Source of the DNA: Rhodopseudomonas palustris
Lineage (GTDB): Bacteria > Pseudomonadota > Alphaproteobacteria > Rhizobiales > Xanthobacteraceae
DNA: 64,000 bases
Direction: 5' to 3'
NCBI RefSeq assembly: GCF_003226555.1
Contig: NZ_QKQS01000007.1
Span: forward strand, 67,151-131,150
The translations under genes and the position numbers were made by a program. Within the stretch, counting starts at the first letter, position 1. The number at the start of each line of letters is the position of its first letter. Under the pieces are notes generated by a model that saw only the letters and a program-made list of their open reading frames with translations, was not told the DNA's origin and made no database searches. Below, piece by piece: positions 44,170-52,062 of this stretch.

Positions 44170-44852
44170 TCGGCCAGGACCACGAGCTGGTGCGGCTCGC
44201 GCAGTATGATCTTCTGCCGGCCGCTTTCGATCAGCCCCTTCTGCTCCCAGCCCGACAGCAGCCGGCTGACGGTGTGCAGCGTGGTGCCGGTCATCTGCGC
44301 GATGTCCTGCCGGCTGATCGGGAAATCGATCTGCACCCCGGCCTCGACTTTGCGGCCGCTCTGCTTGGCGAGCCGCAGCAGCGCGTGCGCGACGCGCTGC
44401 TCGACCTGCTGGGTCGACATCTCCACCACCCGGGAGTGCGTCTCCTGGAGCCGGCCGCCGACGGTGCGCAGCGTGTTGGTGGCGAGCGCGGGATATTGCT
44501 CGACCAGCCGCGGCCACGCCGCTGTCGGCCACGCCAGCACGATCGAGTCGTCGACCGCGGTAGCAGTCGCGGGATAGCGGCTCAGCCCGATCGCCATTGC
44601 CACGCCCAGCGTCTCGCCAGGGGCAACATAGCGCACCACGATCTGTTCGCCGGCCGGCGTCACCTTGCTGGCCCGGACGTGGCCGTGCAGCAGCACGAAG
44701 AACGAATGGGCGTCCTCGCCCTGTTCGAACACATGGCCGTTCTTGGGAACCCGGATCGACCGCGCCTCCTGCAGCACGGCGTCGAGCTCCGCCGGGCTCA
44801 GCCCCGCAAACAGCGGCAGTTTCGCAACCAGGGAAGTGTCGATCGTCGCCAT
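44142..44852 (-). CDS. Crp/Fnr family regulator, NnrR-like
   Basis: 236 residues. The cyclic-nucleotide-binding fold (LPLFAGLSPAELDAVLQEAR ... GEDAHSFFVLLHGHVRASKV) and a winged helix with recognition segment ISRQDIAQMTGTTLHTVSRL at about 185-204. It lacks the N-terminal cysteine cluster of FNR, as expected for NnrR/Dnr-type nitric-oxide-responsive regulators. Its position next to nirK and to TTG-N8-CAA boxes supports a role in controlling denitrification (inference). The start is ATG 44852; residues in the longer frame to 45029 overlap vapC on the same strand. Confidence 0.82.
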   Translation of the reverse strand: MATIDTSLVAKLPLFAGLSPAELDAVLQEARSIRVPKNGHVFEQGEDAHSFFVLLHGHVRASKVTPAGEQIVVRYVAPGETLGVAMAIGLSRYPATATAVDDSIVLAWPTAAWPRLVEQYPALATNTLRTVGGRLQETHSRVVEMSTQQVEQRVAHALLRLAKQSGRKVEAGVQIDFPISRQDIAQMTGTTLHTVSRLLSGWEQKGLIESGRQKIILREPHQLVVLADQAPDDKTS

Positions 44853-44935
44853 CGAGGCTCTCGCGCCAGGGTTCGGTCCGCGCCAGCTAAATCGCGATTG
44901 CCGGCGGGGAGCAAGGGGTAAGCCCAGGGAGAGAT

Positions 44936-45340
44936 CTATGTCGCCAGCGGAATATCGGTCAGCGGAAAGTCGTTGCTCTTGCACAGCAAGGGGGCATTCA
45001 GAGCTTTGGCCAGCGCGTAGGCGAAGCAATCTCCATAGTTGAGAGCTGCTTTGTGGCCGGTCCCTTTCCCGAACCGCAAATGCGCCGAACGCGCGTATCC
45101 GGCCTGCTCGGTGGTCACGGGCTCGATCCGGATGCCAGCCTCCGCGATAAAGTCATCAAGCCATCGTTCGGCTTTGGCCGGCTGAACGTCCTTTAGTCCA
45201 CGGAGAACGATCGCAGTCTCCAGCAAATTGCCCGAGGATAGGACCGGTTGATCGTCGGAGGCGATCAACCGCGCGAACTGGGCTGCCTCCTGCTCCTCGC
45301 GAAAGATCGCAATGATCGCCGACGTGTCGATGACGATCAC
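44936..45340 (-). CDS. vapC: VapC family PIN-domain toxin (ribonuclease)
   Basis: 134 residues. PIN active-site acids: D5 (IVIDTSAIIAIF), E41 (GNLLETAIVL), and D104 in NYGDCFAYALA. Typical VapC ending PLLCKSNDFPLTDIPLA. VapC toxins cleave tRNA or rRNA. Start overlaps the vapB stop (ATGA), so it is translated with its antitoxin. Confidence 0.92.
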   Translation of the reverse strand: MIVIDTSAIIAIFREEQEAAQFARLIASDDQPVLSSGNLLETAIVLRGLKDVQPAKAERWLDDFIAEAGIRIEPVTTEQAGYARSAHLRFGKGTGHKAALNYGDCFAYALAKALNAPLLCKSNDFPLTDIPLAT

Positions 45341-45588
45341 GTGGGCAATCCATTCTCATCGTAGCCGAGAATCTCGTCTGGAGTTCGCCCGGTGTCAGGC
45401 AACGCGGCGTAACGGCCCCCGATCTTCAGCAGTCGTCGCGCGATCTGGTCGGTTTGCCGGCGACGATGCTCGCGTGCGAGCTGTTCGCGTAGCGCATTGG
45501 TCACCGCCGCAGTGAGGCTCTCCCCGGTCATGCGGGCCAGCTCTGTCGCTAACTGATGAGCTTCGTCGTTCTTGATGTTGAGATGCAT
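45337..45588 (-). CDS. vapB: VapB family antitoxin
   Basis: 83 residues. MHLNIKNDEAHQLATELARM, TGESLTAAVTNALREQLARE is the N-terminal DNA-binding segment of the Rv0623-type VapB family; the C-terminal tail RTPDEILGYDENGLPT would occupy the toxin active site. A 25-bp palindrome sits 14 bp before its start. Confidence 0.9.
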   Translation of the reverse strand: MHLNIKNDEAHQLATELARMTGESLTAAVTNALREQLAREHRRRQTDQIARRLLKIGGRYAALPDTGRTPDEILGYDENGLPT

Positions 45589-45601
45589 GCGATCTCCGAT
45601 T

Positions 45602-45626
45602 GGTAGAGAAATAGCATTTGTCTACC
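45602..45626 (-). promoter_or_regulatory. VapBC operator palindrome
   Basis: GGTAGAgAAAT-agc-ATTTgTCTACC: ten of twelve base pairs match across 25 bp. Directly upstream of vapB; likely the autoregulatory site of the VapBC complex. Confidence 0.65.
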
Positions 45627-45710
45627 GCGCCCTTCAATTTGGTTTCGCGGGAGGCCCTTGACAAGAGGATTGTTCAAGGACTAGATTCCTATCACCTCAT
45701 CCCATCGAGG

Positions 45711-46051
45711 GGCGTTTCCGGGACGCTGTGAGATGCGGGGTGAGGCGGTGGCGCCTGCGGGCGGGAAGCAGACGTGCTTCCTTCCTCCGGGAGGCTAAGG
45801 TCGCCGTCCGCCGCTACTACGAGCGGCTGCCCTGTGCGTGGCTGGACGGGACGGAACGAGCCGGGGGAAATCCCCGTGCTCCCCGCGCCCGGAAGAACGG
45901 TCCCGATGCCAGAAATCGCCACGGTGGAGCGTCGAAAGGCGTTCCGCGACGGTTCTCTCCGGCGATCCGGCGGGGACGGTCGCGGCCACTGATACCAAGG
46001 TCGCGCCTTTCGGCGCTCCGCCTCCCTCGGCCTAGTGGCCGCCGGGAGGTC
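45711..46051 (+). ncRNA. Candidate structured non-coding RNA, possibly HEARO/omega-RNA-like (strand likely +)
   Basis: Readings of this stretch in all frames are arginine-rich and implausible as protein, yet it is dense in hairpins when read rightward: GCGT/ACGC at 45712-45726, GGAAGCA-gacg-TGCTTCC at 45764-45781, CCTC/GAGG near 45785-45794, a long stem CCGTCC ... GGACGG (45804-45848) enclosing GCCGCT ... AGCGGC, GGGG-AAA-TCCCC near 45863, AGCGTC-GAAA-GGCGTT near 45929, and CCTCCC ... CGGCC-tagt-GGCCG ... GGGAGG at 46021-46049. Non-loop residues between stems (CTACTACGAG, GAACGGTCCCGATGCC) look like conserved RNA elements. My recollection of omega RNAs (HEARO), the guide RNAs of IscB, is that they have this general look, but I cannot confirm it. 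No IscB gene is nearby. It is not RNase P, tmRNA or a cobalamin riboswitch. Confidence 0.45.
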
Positions 46052-46137
46052 CCCCGTGCCGGTCACTCACGCAATTATTTGCGGGTAACGCCCACTCGTG
46101 CCCGGAGGGCATGCTTGGCGCGACACGTCGGGTCCGC

Positions 46138-49100
46138 TCACGCCGCCGCGGGCGCGTGGTCAAACACCACTTCGATCAGCGTGCCGGATTGCGGCGCGCT
46201 CTTGATGTGGAAGGTGGCGCGGTTGGCTTCGACCAGCGCTTTGGTCAGCGACAGGCTGACGCCGGCAGCTTCGGTACGGTCGCTCGGCGCGGGGGTGCGG
46301 AACGGCTCCAGGGCGGCGGCGAGCTCGTCGTCGTTGAGCCGGCTGCCGGTGTCTCGGACGCGGAGCGCGACCTCGCCGAAATCGGTGAGCACAGTCGAAA
46401 CGATCACCTGTCCGCCGGCATTGGCCAGATGGATCGACGTACTGATCAGGTTCATGATGATCTGGCGTAGCGCATGCGCGTCGGCCACCACGGTCGGCAG
46501 CAGATGCGCCAGCGAGGTGCGGATGATGATGCGTTCGCGGTTGGCGCGCGGTTGCATCACCGCGACGCTCTGCTCGACCAGCTCGTTGAGATTGACGCTG
46601 GCGAAGGCGAGATCGAGCTTGCCGGTCTCGATCCGCGACAAATCGAGCAGGTCATCGACGATGCCGATGACGCGTTCGCCGGAGGCGCGGATGTCCTTCA
46701 GGTAATCGACATAGCGTTCGTTGCCGAGCGGACCGAACCGCTCCTCGATCATCACCTCGGCAAAGCCGAGGATGGCGTTGAGTGGCGCGCGGATCTCGTG
46801 GCTGAGCCGCGCCAGCACGTCGGCCTTGGCGTCGGCGGCGCGTTCGGCGAGCCGTTTGGCATGGCTGAGTTCGGTCTCGGTGCGCTGGACCTGCGACAGG
46901 TCGCGGAACACGGCGAAGAAATTCGGCCCGTCGGCGCGGGTGCGGCCGATCGTCATGCTGAGCGGAAACAGCCCGCCTTCGCGGACTTGGCCGAGCGCTT
47001 CGAGGCCATGGTCGAGCACGCTCTCGGCGCGGCCGCTCTTGATGTTGTTGAAGTAGTCGAGCACGGCGGCCCGGCTTTCCGGCGCGAACAGCTCGATCAG
47101 ATTGTGCTGCACCAGCGCGTCGCCGCCGTAACCGAACAGCGCCTCGGTACTGCGGTTGGCGACGCTGATCTGTCCGGCCTCGTCGAACATCAGCACGCCT
47201 TCGGCGGTGGTGTCGAGGATCGCGCCGAGCTCTTCGGCATTGGCGGCGCCGACCACGGAGGGCGCTTCCTCGCTCGCCGTCGCCGGCGCGAACGGCAGCT
47301 CGGCGACGGCGGCAGGCTCAGTCGTGGCCGAGCAGATCAGCGCCAAAGCCTGATCCCCGTCCCAGGCGATGGTGAACAGCCGTGCCTCGGTGGGCGCCGC
47401 GTCACCGCCGTGTGCGGCCGTGATGGTGATCGGCGTGCCATTCTCCGAGCTGCTGACGTCGCCAACGCCGGAGTCGACGTACAGCGCGTCGAGACCGCCT
47501 GCGTTCTCCAGCGCGGAGACGCTCGGAAAGCCCATCCGCGTCAGAAACGCCGGGTTGGCATAGAGCAGCCGGTCGAGCCGATAGATCAGGACGCCGACCG
47601 GCATCAGATCGAGCAACAGGCGGTCGCGTGCGCCGTCGCCGATTGTCGGCGTGGACATCGGCGCGAGCTGATCGTTGCGCTCCGCTTCGGGCGCATCGGC
47701 CGGTGCGGCGTCCGGCTCCGGTACAAATTCGTCGTCGGCAATTGATGGTGCGTCGGCGGTCGGCGGCGTCTCGCTCGCGAGCCGGGCTGCCAGCTGCTGG
47801 GCCAGTTCGTGGAAGGCGCTGTTCTCGCCTGGGGTCAGCGACGGCGCACGGGCGTCGTTGGCTGGCCGGAACGGCAGGACGTTTTTCGGGGTGTCCACGG
47901 GTGTGTCCAAGGGGTTCAGGAGCGGGTCCAGAGCGTGGGTCTGGTCGGAATTCGACTCTCGTGGCGTGCGATCGGCCGATAGCGGCTGCGGCGACGGTTC
48001 GCTGCGGCCGTGCGGGCGTAGCGCGGCGAGCCGATCGAGCGCGGTGAGGTCACGGCAGACGCCGAAGCCGCGATAGCCGATGAACGATCCGCCGCGATCC
48101 TGCACCGGCAGGCCGGACATTTCGATCGGCAGCCGCAGTCCCGCGCCATCCGCGGGCCAGTGCAGCGTGATGCCGCTCCAGGTGTGGCGGGTGGCGAGCG
48201 CCGCAGCGACATCGCCCTCGGGATCGAGTCCGAGCCGGTCGGCGACCTCGGTCCAGCGTTCGCCGAGATTGGCGGCGGTGTACGGGCCGATCAGGCGGAG
48301 GAATTCGTCCGAGGCGATTGCGAGCCGACCATCGCGGTCGATCTGCCAGACGAAGCGCAGCGGATGCCGCCGCGGGGCAGGCGGCTCGGGCTGCCGCTCG
48401 ACGGTTGGCTCGGGCTCGCTCGTCACGGGCTCCGAAGCGGCCGGTACGGTCGTGGCGGTAATTTCTGCGGCAGCCGGTTGTGGTTCGGGCTCGACGGCGT
48501 CTGGCGCCGCGGGCTCATCGGCGACAGTCTCGACATCGGGAGACGGCTCAGTCGCGGGCACCGGTTCGGCGGGCTCATCGGTGGAGACCAGTTCGGAGAC
48601 CGGCTCGCCAGCGAGAGCTGCCGGCTTCGCGTCACCTGGTTTTGCGTCACCGAGCAAGGTGAACTCGGCCGGAGCTTCGCTGAGGGTGTCGAAGCTCTCG
48701 TAATCCTGCTCCGGCGGCTCGGCTGCAGCTTCAGCAGGTTCGGCGCTCGTGGTCGGTGGTTCTGTCGGTGGATGCTCCGCCGCTTCATCTGCGGGTGGCG
48801 AAGAGGGCTGTGCGGCGGTGACGGGGGCCAGCAGTGCGATAAGGCCGACATCGGCGCCGCTGCCGACCCGCTGCAGCACCAGGTGGCCGAATCCGATCGG
48901 AATCTCGGCCCGACCGACCCGCAGCGCGTCGGTACGAGCCTGGTCGAGACCGGCCTCGCTCAGATTGCGGAAGCCGAGCAGGGTGCGCGCGGCCGCGCTC
49001 GAGCCGACGAACAGGCCATCGCTGGCGAAGGCTGCGATCGGGCCGTCGACGCCTTCGACCAGGCCGCGCAGCCGATCGATCAACGGCATTGGGCGACCGA

Positions 49101-49467
49101 TCATCTCGGCAGCGGCGATCAGGATTCCGGCGCTGCCGTCGGCAAAGCCGAGCCGGGTACAGGCGCAGGTCACCGGTCCGCCGAGCGCGGCCCCGAAGCC
49201 GCGCAGCCGCTCCAGCCGCGTGACGCCGCTCGGCGGCAGCTTGGCGGCGAGCTGGGCGACCTGACGACGATGCGGGTCAGCAGGACGGAAGCTGCGGCCA
49301 GCGAGTTCGGCGGCATTGGCTGCACCGAACAGCCGGGCGGCGACCGGGTTGGCCCACAGAATCCGGCTGCCATCGATCGACCACAGCCATGCCGGCAGCA
49401 TCCGGGTCGCGTGCGCCGCGAGCCGGGGATCATCGACCCCTCGCAATTGAAAGTCCCAGTTGGTCAT
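46138..49467 (-). CDS. Large PAS-domain sensor histidine kinase with degenerate ATPase motifs
   Basis: 1109 residues, no transmembrane segment. PAS-like domains lie near residues 15-130, 360-490 and 630-700, and a well-formed one near 745-860 (ILDTTAEGVLMFDEAGQISV). A Pro/Ala/Glu-rich linker fills about 225-355. The phosphorylation domain has an intact H box LARLSHEIRAPLNAILGFAE (His near 890). The ATPase domain is unusual: N box reads MNLISTSIHLA with Thr where the Mg-binding Asn is expected, G1 reads DTGSRLN, and G2 AAGVSLSLTKALVEAN. The arrangement resembles Rhizobiales PdhS/DivJ-type kinases of the CtrA cell-cycle network; that link is inferred. Confidence 0.85.
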   Translation of the reverse strand: MTNWDFQLRGVDDPRLAAHATRMLPAWLWSIDGSRILWANPVAARLFGAANAAELAGRSFRPADPHRRQVAQLAAKLPPSGVTRLERLRGFGAALGGPVTCACTRLGFADGSAGILIAAAEMIGRPMPLIDRLRGLVEGVDGPIAAFASDGLFVGSSAAARTLLGFRNLSEAGLDQARTDALRVGRAEIPIGFGHLVLQRVGSGADVGLIALLAPVTAAQPSSPPADEAAEHPPTEPPTTSAEPAEAAAEPPEQDYESFDTLSEAPAEFTLLGDAKPGDAKPAALAGEPVSELVSTDEPAEPVPATEPSPDVETVADEPAAPDAVEPEPQPAAAEITATTVPAASEPVTSEPEPTVERQPEPPAPRRHPLRFVWQIDRDGRLAIASDEFLRLIGPYTAANLGERWTEVADRLGLDPEGDVAAALATRHTWSGITLHWPADGAGLRLPIEMSGLPVQDRGGSFIGYRGFGVCRDLTALDRLAALRPHGRSEPSPQPLSADRTPRESNSDQTHALDPLLNPLDTPVDTPKNVLPFRPANDARAPSLTPGENSAFHELAQQLAARLASETPPTADAPSIADDEFVPEPDAAPADAPEAERNDQLAPMSTPTIGDGARDRLLLDLMPVGVLIYRLDRLLYANPAFLTRMGFPSVSALENAGGLDALYVDSGVGDVSSSENGTPITITAAHGGDAAPTEARLFTIAWDGDQALALICSATTEPAAVAELPFAPATASEEAPSVVGAANAEELGAILDTTAEGVLMFDEAGQISVANRSTEALFGYGGDALVQHNLIELFAPESRAAVLDYFNNIKSGRAESVLDHGLEALGQVREGGLFPLSMTIGRTRADGPNFFAVFRDLSQVQRTETELSHAKRLAERAADAKADVLARLSHEIRAPLNAILGFAEVMIEERFGPLGNERYVDYLKDIRASGERVIGIVDDLLDLSRIETGKLDLAFASVNLNELVEQSVAVMQPRANRERIIIRTSLAHLLPTVVADAHALRQIIMNLISTSIHLANAGGQVIVSTVLTDFGEVALRVRDTGSRLNDDELAAALEPFRTPAPSDRTEAAGVSLSLTKALVEANRATFHIKSAPQSGTLIEVVFDHAPAAA

Positions 49468-49815
49468 CGCTACTCGTATGCGCAGGCTCGCCGGCCGTGC
49501 GCCTTTAGCCGGCAGGGCGCGCGGGGCCGGAGAACCTTAACAATTCATTATCGCCAGCGACCGCCGTTAGGTCCATGTTCGCGCTCGGGCTATCCCGTCT
49601 TAAGCGCAGATAACCTTAATTCGGTCATCAGCCCGGACCTGAAACGCCCCGATTGCGTTGAAAGGTTGCAAAACAGGTGCAATCCGTCACGATCCGCGAG
49701 TCGACATCTGTCGGTCACACCGGCGATGCGATCGGTCGATACAGTTTCGTCGATACAGTCTTGAGACCGACGAGGCTCGGTTCGGACGGCGGCTAACAGG
49801 TGGAAGGAACTGACG
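49468..49815. promoter_or_regulatory. Divergent intergenic region with CtrA-like half and TTGCA palindrome
   Basis: 348 bp between the kinase gene and the first phasin gene. TTAA-CAATTCA-TTAT at 49537-49551 matches the CtrA consensus TTAA-N7-TTAA at seven of eight positions, 70 bp before the kinase start. TTGCA-N7-TGCAA at 49666-49682 precedes the phasin gene. No ORF is convincing here. Confidence 0.5.
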
Positions 49816-50199
49816 ATGGATCAGGAATTGCGCGATCGATTCGAAATTCCCAAGGAAATGCGAACGATGGCCGAGGCCGGTTTCGACCAGGCCCGGAAAG
49901 CGTTCGAGCATATGCTCTCCAGCGCCCAGCAGACCGCCTCAACCATCGAGGATCGTGGCGCGGCGGCCCGTGCCAACGCCAAGGAGATCACCAGCCGCGC
50001 GGTAACCTTCGCCGAGCGCAACGTCCACGCTGCACTCGACTATGCGCAGCAGCTGGTCCACGCCAAGGACCTCGGCGACGTCATGCGGCTGCATGCCGAA
50101 TACGTTCAGGCGCAAATGAAGGCGCTCGCCGAGCAGGCCAGCGAGATCGGTCAGGTCGTCACCAAGGCGGCTCAGGACGTCGCCAAGCCGAAGAGCTGA
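49816..50199 (+). CDS. Phasin family protein
   Basis: 127 residues, helical. GFDQARKAFEHMLSSAQQTA, NAKEITSRAVTFAERNVHAA and LVHAKDLGDVMRLHAEYVQA match the phasin_2 domain, whose members coat polyhydroxyalkanoate granules. ATG 49816 follows GGAAGGAACTGACG. A second phasin gene is 241 bp downstream. Confidence 0.9.
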   Translation: MDQELRDRFEIPKEMRTMAEAGFDQARKAFEHMLSSAQQTASTIEDRGAAARANAKEITSRAVTFAERNVHAALDYAQQLVHAKDLGDVMRLHAEYVQAQMKALAEQASEIGQVVTKAAQDVAKPKS

Positions 50200-50293
50200 G
50201 GCAGTCTGAACGGGGCGGGGCCGCGCCAGAACCACTCCGGCCGGCCTCCGCCTCTACAGGCCCCGCGTGCACGCAGCGCGCAATATGGCTTGG

Positions 50294-50316
50294 CAATGCA
50301 CTCCTATGTTGCATTG
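50294..50316. promoter_or_regulatory. Inverted repeat upstream of the second phasin gene
   Basis: CAATGCA (50294-50300) and TGCATTG (50310-50316) are perfect complements, 9 bp apart; TTGCACAA follows. Resembles the TTGCA ... TGCAA element upstream of the first phasin. Candidate binding site for a PHA-granule regulator such as PhaR (inference). Confidence 0.4.
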
Positions 50317-50440
50317 CACAATTTTTGTGATAGTCTGTGGCTAGACGGTGACCACGGTCACCGGGCTCGGCGTACAGCCTGAAGATGACGCAGGCCGCAT
50401 GCGGGGCACTTCGATTTCCCCACCAGCGAAGGATGCACCT

Positions 50441-50872
50441 ATGGCCGATTCGAGCGATCCGTTTTCCACCGTGATGCCGTTCCAGCTTCCCGAGCAGGTC
50501 CGCGCCTTCGCCGAAAAGGGCGTGTCCCAGGCCCGCGAAAGCTACGCCAAGCTGAAGGATGTGGCCGAGACCCAGAACGGCACCATCGAAGCGGTGTTCA
50601 CCACGGCGAGCAAGGGCGCGACCGATTATTCGGCGAAGCTGTTCGACTTCGTGAAGACCAACACCAGCGCCAGCTTCGATTTCGCGCACAGCCTGATCGG
50701 CGCCAAGACCCTGCCGGACATGATGGAATTGTGGACGTCGCACGCCAAGCAGCAGATTGAGACGCTGACGGCGCAGACCAAAGAGCTGACCGAACTCAGC
50801 CAGAAGGTCGCCGCAGACACCGTCGAGCCGATCAAGGCCAACGCCTCGAAGATCTTCAAGCCGGCAGCCTGA
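50441..50872 (+). CDS. Phasin family protein
   Basis: 143 residues. FQLPEQVRAFAEKGVSQARE, DYSAKLFDFVKTNTSASFDF, AHSLIGAKTLPDMMELWTSH and the end VEPIKANASKIFKPAA are typical of alphaproteobacterial phasins of polyhydroxyalkanoate granules. GAAGGA eight bases upstream supports ATG 50441; the frame from 50348 is upstream sequence. Followed by a terminator. Confidence 0.92.
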   Translation: MADSSDPFSTVMPFQLPEQVRAFAEKGVSQARESYAKLKDVAETQNGTIEAVFTTASKGATDYSAKLFDFVKTNTSASFDFAHSLIGAKTLPDMMELWTSHAKQQIETLTAQTKELTELSQKVAADTVEPIKANASKIFKPAA

Positions 50873-50896
50873 TCGAGCCTAGTTTGCCACGTTTTC

Positions 50897-50930
50897 AAAG
50901 CCCGGGCCCTGCGCTCGGGCTTTGTATTTT
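50897..50930 (+). terminator. Rho-independent terminator after the phasin gene
   Basis: AAAGCCCG ... CGGGCTTT with loop GGCCCTGCGCT, then TGTATTTT. Confidence 0.8.
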
Positions 50931-51044
50931 GCACGATGTTGTCGAAAGCACCCCCGACATTGGTCTTGCGGTCGATCACGGCCTTGCCAAAACGCGGCGT
51001 TGCACCTAGTTTCCGCCCGTTCGCGGGCCTGGCCCGCGCCGGAT

Positions 51045-51121
51045 GCAGTTGTAGCTCAGTTGGTTAGAGCGCCTGTCTGTGGAACAGGAGGTCGGTGGTT
51101 CGAGCCCACCCAACTGTACCA
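51045..51121 (+). tRNA. tRNA-His (anticodon GTG)
   Basis: Clean cloverleaf: acceptor GCAGTTG/CAACTGT, D arm GCTC-AGTTGGTTA-GAGC, anticodon arm CCTGT-CTGTGGA-ACAGG with GTG, T arm GGTGG-TTCGAGC-CCACC, discriminator A73 and encoded CCA. The first pair is G1-U72 and no G-1 is encoded opposite position 73, the alphaproteobacterial form of tRNA-His read by a divergent histidyl-tRNA synthetase. Confidence 0.97.
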
Positions 51122-51266
51122 CCTGCCAGATCCCTCCATATTGAATTTGCTGCCCACCGCTACGCCGCTTGATCGTCGCGCAAGAGACGGCTTTGCGTCC
51201 TGCTTGGGAACCGACCCGCGCAAGGGCACGTTGTTTCGCCGGGCAGACAAAGCGCGGGAAGCCGAA

Positions 51267-51497
51267 ATGACGGACCGGGAATTGAGCGATCAGGCGATTG
51301 CGGTGCTTGTGGACATTGCCCGTGCGGCCGGCCGCGACCTCAATGCAGGACAGCGCCTCGAGTTGGATCGGCTCGTGTCCGAGGGACTGGTCGCTGTCAG
51401 CGATTCCGGCGATCCCGCCGGTCAGCGACATTATCGGCTGACAGTTGCGGGTCAGCGTGCACTGGACCAACGCGGCGTCGGCGCCAACGAGGCGTAA
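51267..51497 (+). CDS. Small winged-helix-like protein of unknown function
   Basis: 76 residues: ELSDQAIAVLVDIARAAGRD, LNAGQRLELDRLVSEGLVAV, HYRLTVAGQRALDQRGVG. The pattern helix-helix-LDRLVSEGLV-YRLTVAGQRAL resembles the C-terminal part of winged-helix (MarR/PadR-like) proteins, but it is too short for a standard regulator. The upstream frame to 50922 runs through the tRNA gene and is not coding. Confidence 0.6.
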   Translation: MTDRELSDQAIAVLVDIARAAGRDLNAGQRLELDRLVSEGLVAVSDSGDPAGQRHYRLTVAGQRALDQRGVGANEA

Positions 51498-51634
51498 CGA
51501 CAGATGCAGCGCTCCAGGCTTGGCTCGCGCGCAGCTTGCGAATTCGCCGCGGCTCACTCACACTTGGCCCACTAGCAAACAGCAAGAAGACAGTCGGACG
51601 GCTGCGGGGAAGCGTCAGTACTGTAGGGGGCACC

Positions 51635-51967
51635 ATGATCTCCATTCATTCGATCTTTCGTCGCGACATTCGCCGTCATGGCATTATGGTTGCGGCAGGC
51701 TTCGGTCTGTTGCTGATGGCAAATGCGGCGCACGCCTATACGGCGGAGCAACAACAGGCGTGTTCCGGAGATGCGATGCGGTTGTGCGGTGCGTTCGTTC
51801 CGGATGTGGATCGGATCACCGCCTGCATGATGCAGAACAAGGTCCGGCTGACTCCTGCATGCCGTGCTCAATTCAGCCCGACACCGGTGTCGATGCGCAC
51901 CGGCACGGCCGCACGCAAGCCCCTCAGTCTGAGGCCCCATAAGCCGCACAAGCGCAAGCGGCGCTAA
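51635..51967 (+). CDS. Secreted cysteine-rich-repeat protein
   Basis: 110 residues. Signal peptide RRHGIMVAAGFGLLLMANAA, cleavage near AHA-YTAEQ. The mature part CSGDAMRLCGAFVPDVDRIT, ACMMQNKVRLTPACRAQF is one unit of the four-cysteine repeat found in many short alphaproteobacterial secreted proteins. The tail (PHKPHKRKRR) is very basic. GGGGG four bases before ATG 51635 supports the start. Function unknown. Confidence 0.7.
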   Translation: MISIHSIFRRDIRRHGIMVAAGFGLLLMANAAHAYTAEQQQACSGDAMRLCGAFVPDVDRITACMMQNKVRLTPACRAQFSPTPVSMRTGTAARKPLSLRPHKPHKRKRR

Positions 51968-52062
51968 CTGCCAAAGCCTCCCCGGTTCCGCGGATCTACG
52001 CGACAGCTTGCCGCGTTGGTGTCGAAATCGACACGCATATCTCGCGCCTGAAGGAGAGCTTC

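Noticed and set aside
45690..46100. RNase P RNA, tmRNA or cobalamin riboswitch
   Set aside because: None of the conserved cores is present on either strand (no GAGGAAAGTCC, no tag frame with T arm and CCA, no GCCACTG...CCTGCC pair).
45728..46705. 325-residue open frame through the candidate RNA and kinase 3' end
   Set aside because: Arg-rich without domain features, and it overlaps the well-supported kinase on the other strand.
50922..51497. 191-residue frame spanning tRNA-His
   Set aside because: It runs through the tRNA gene; only the last 76 residues from ATG 51267 look like protein.
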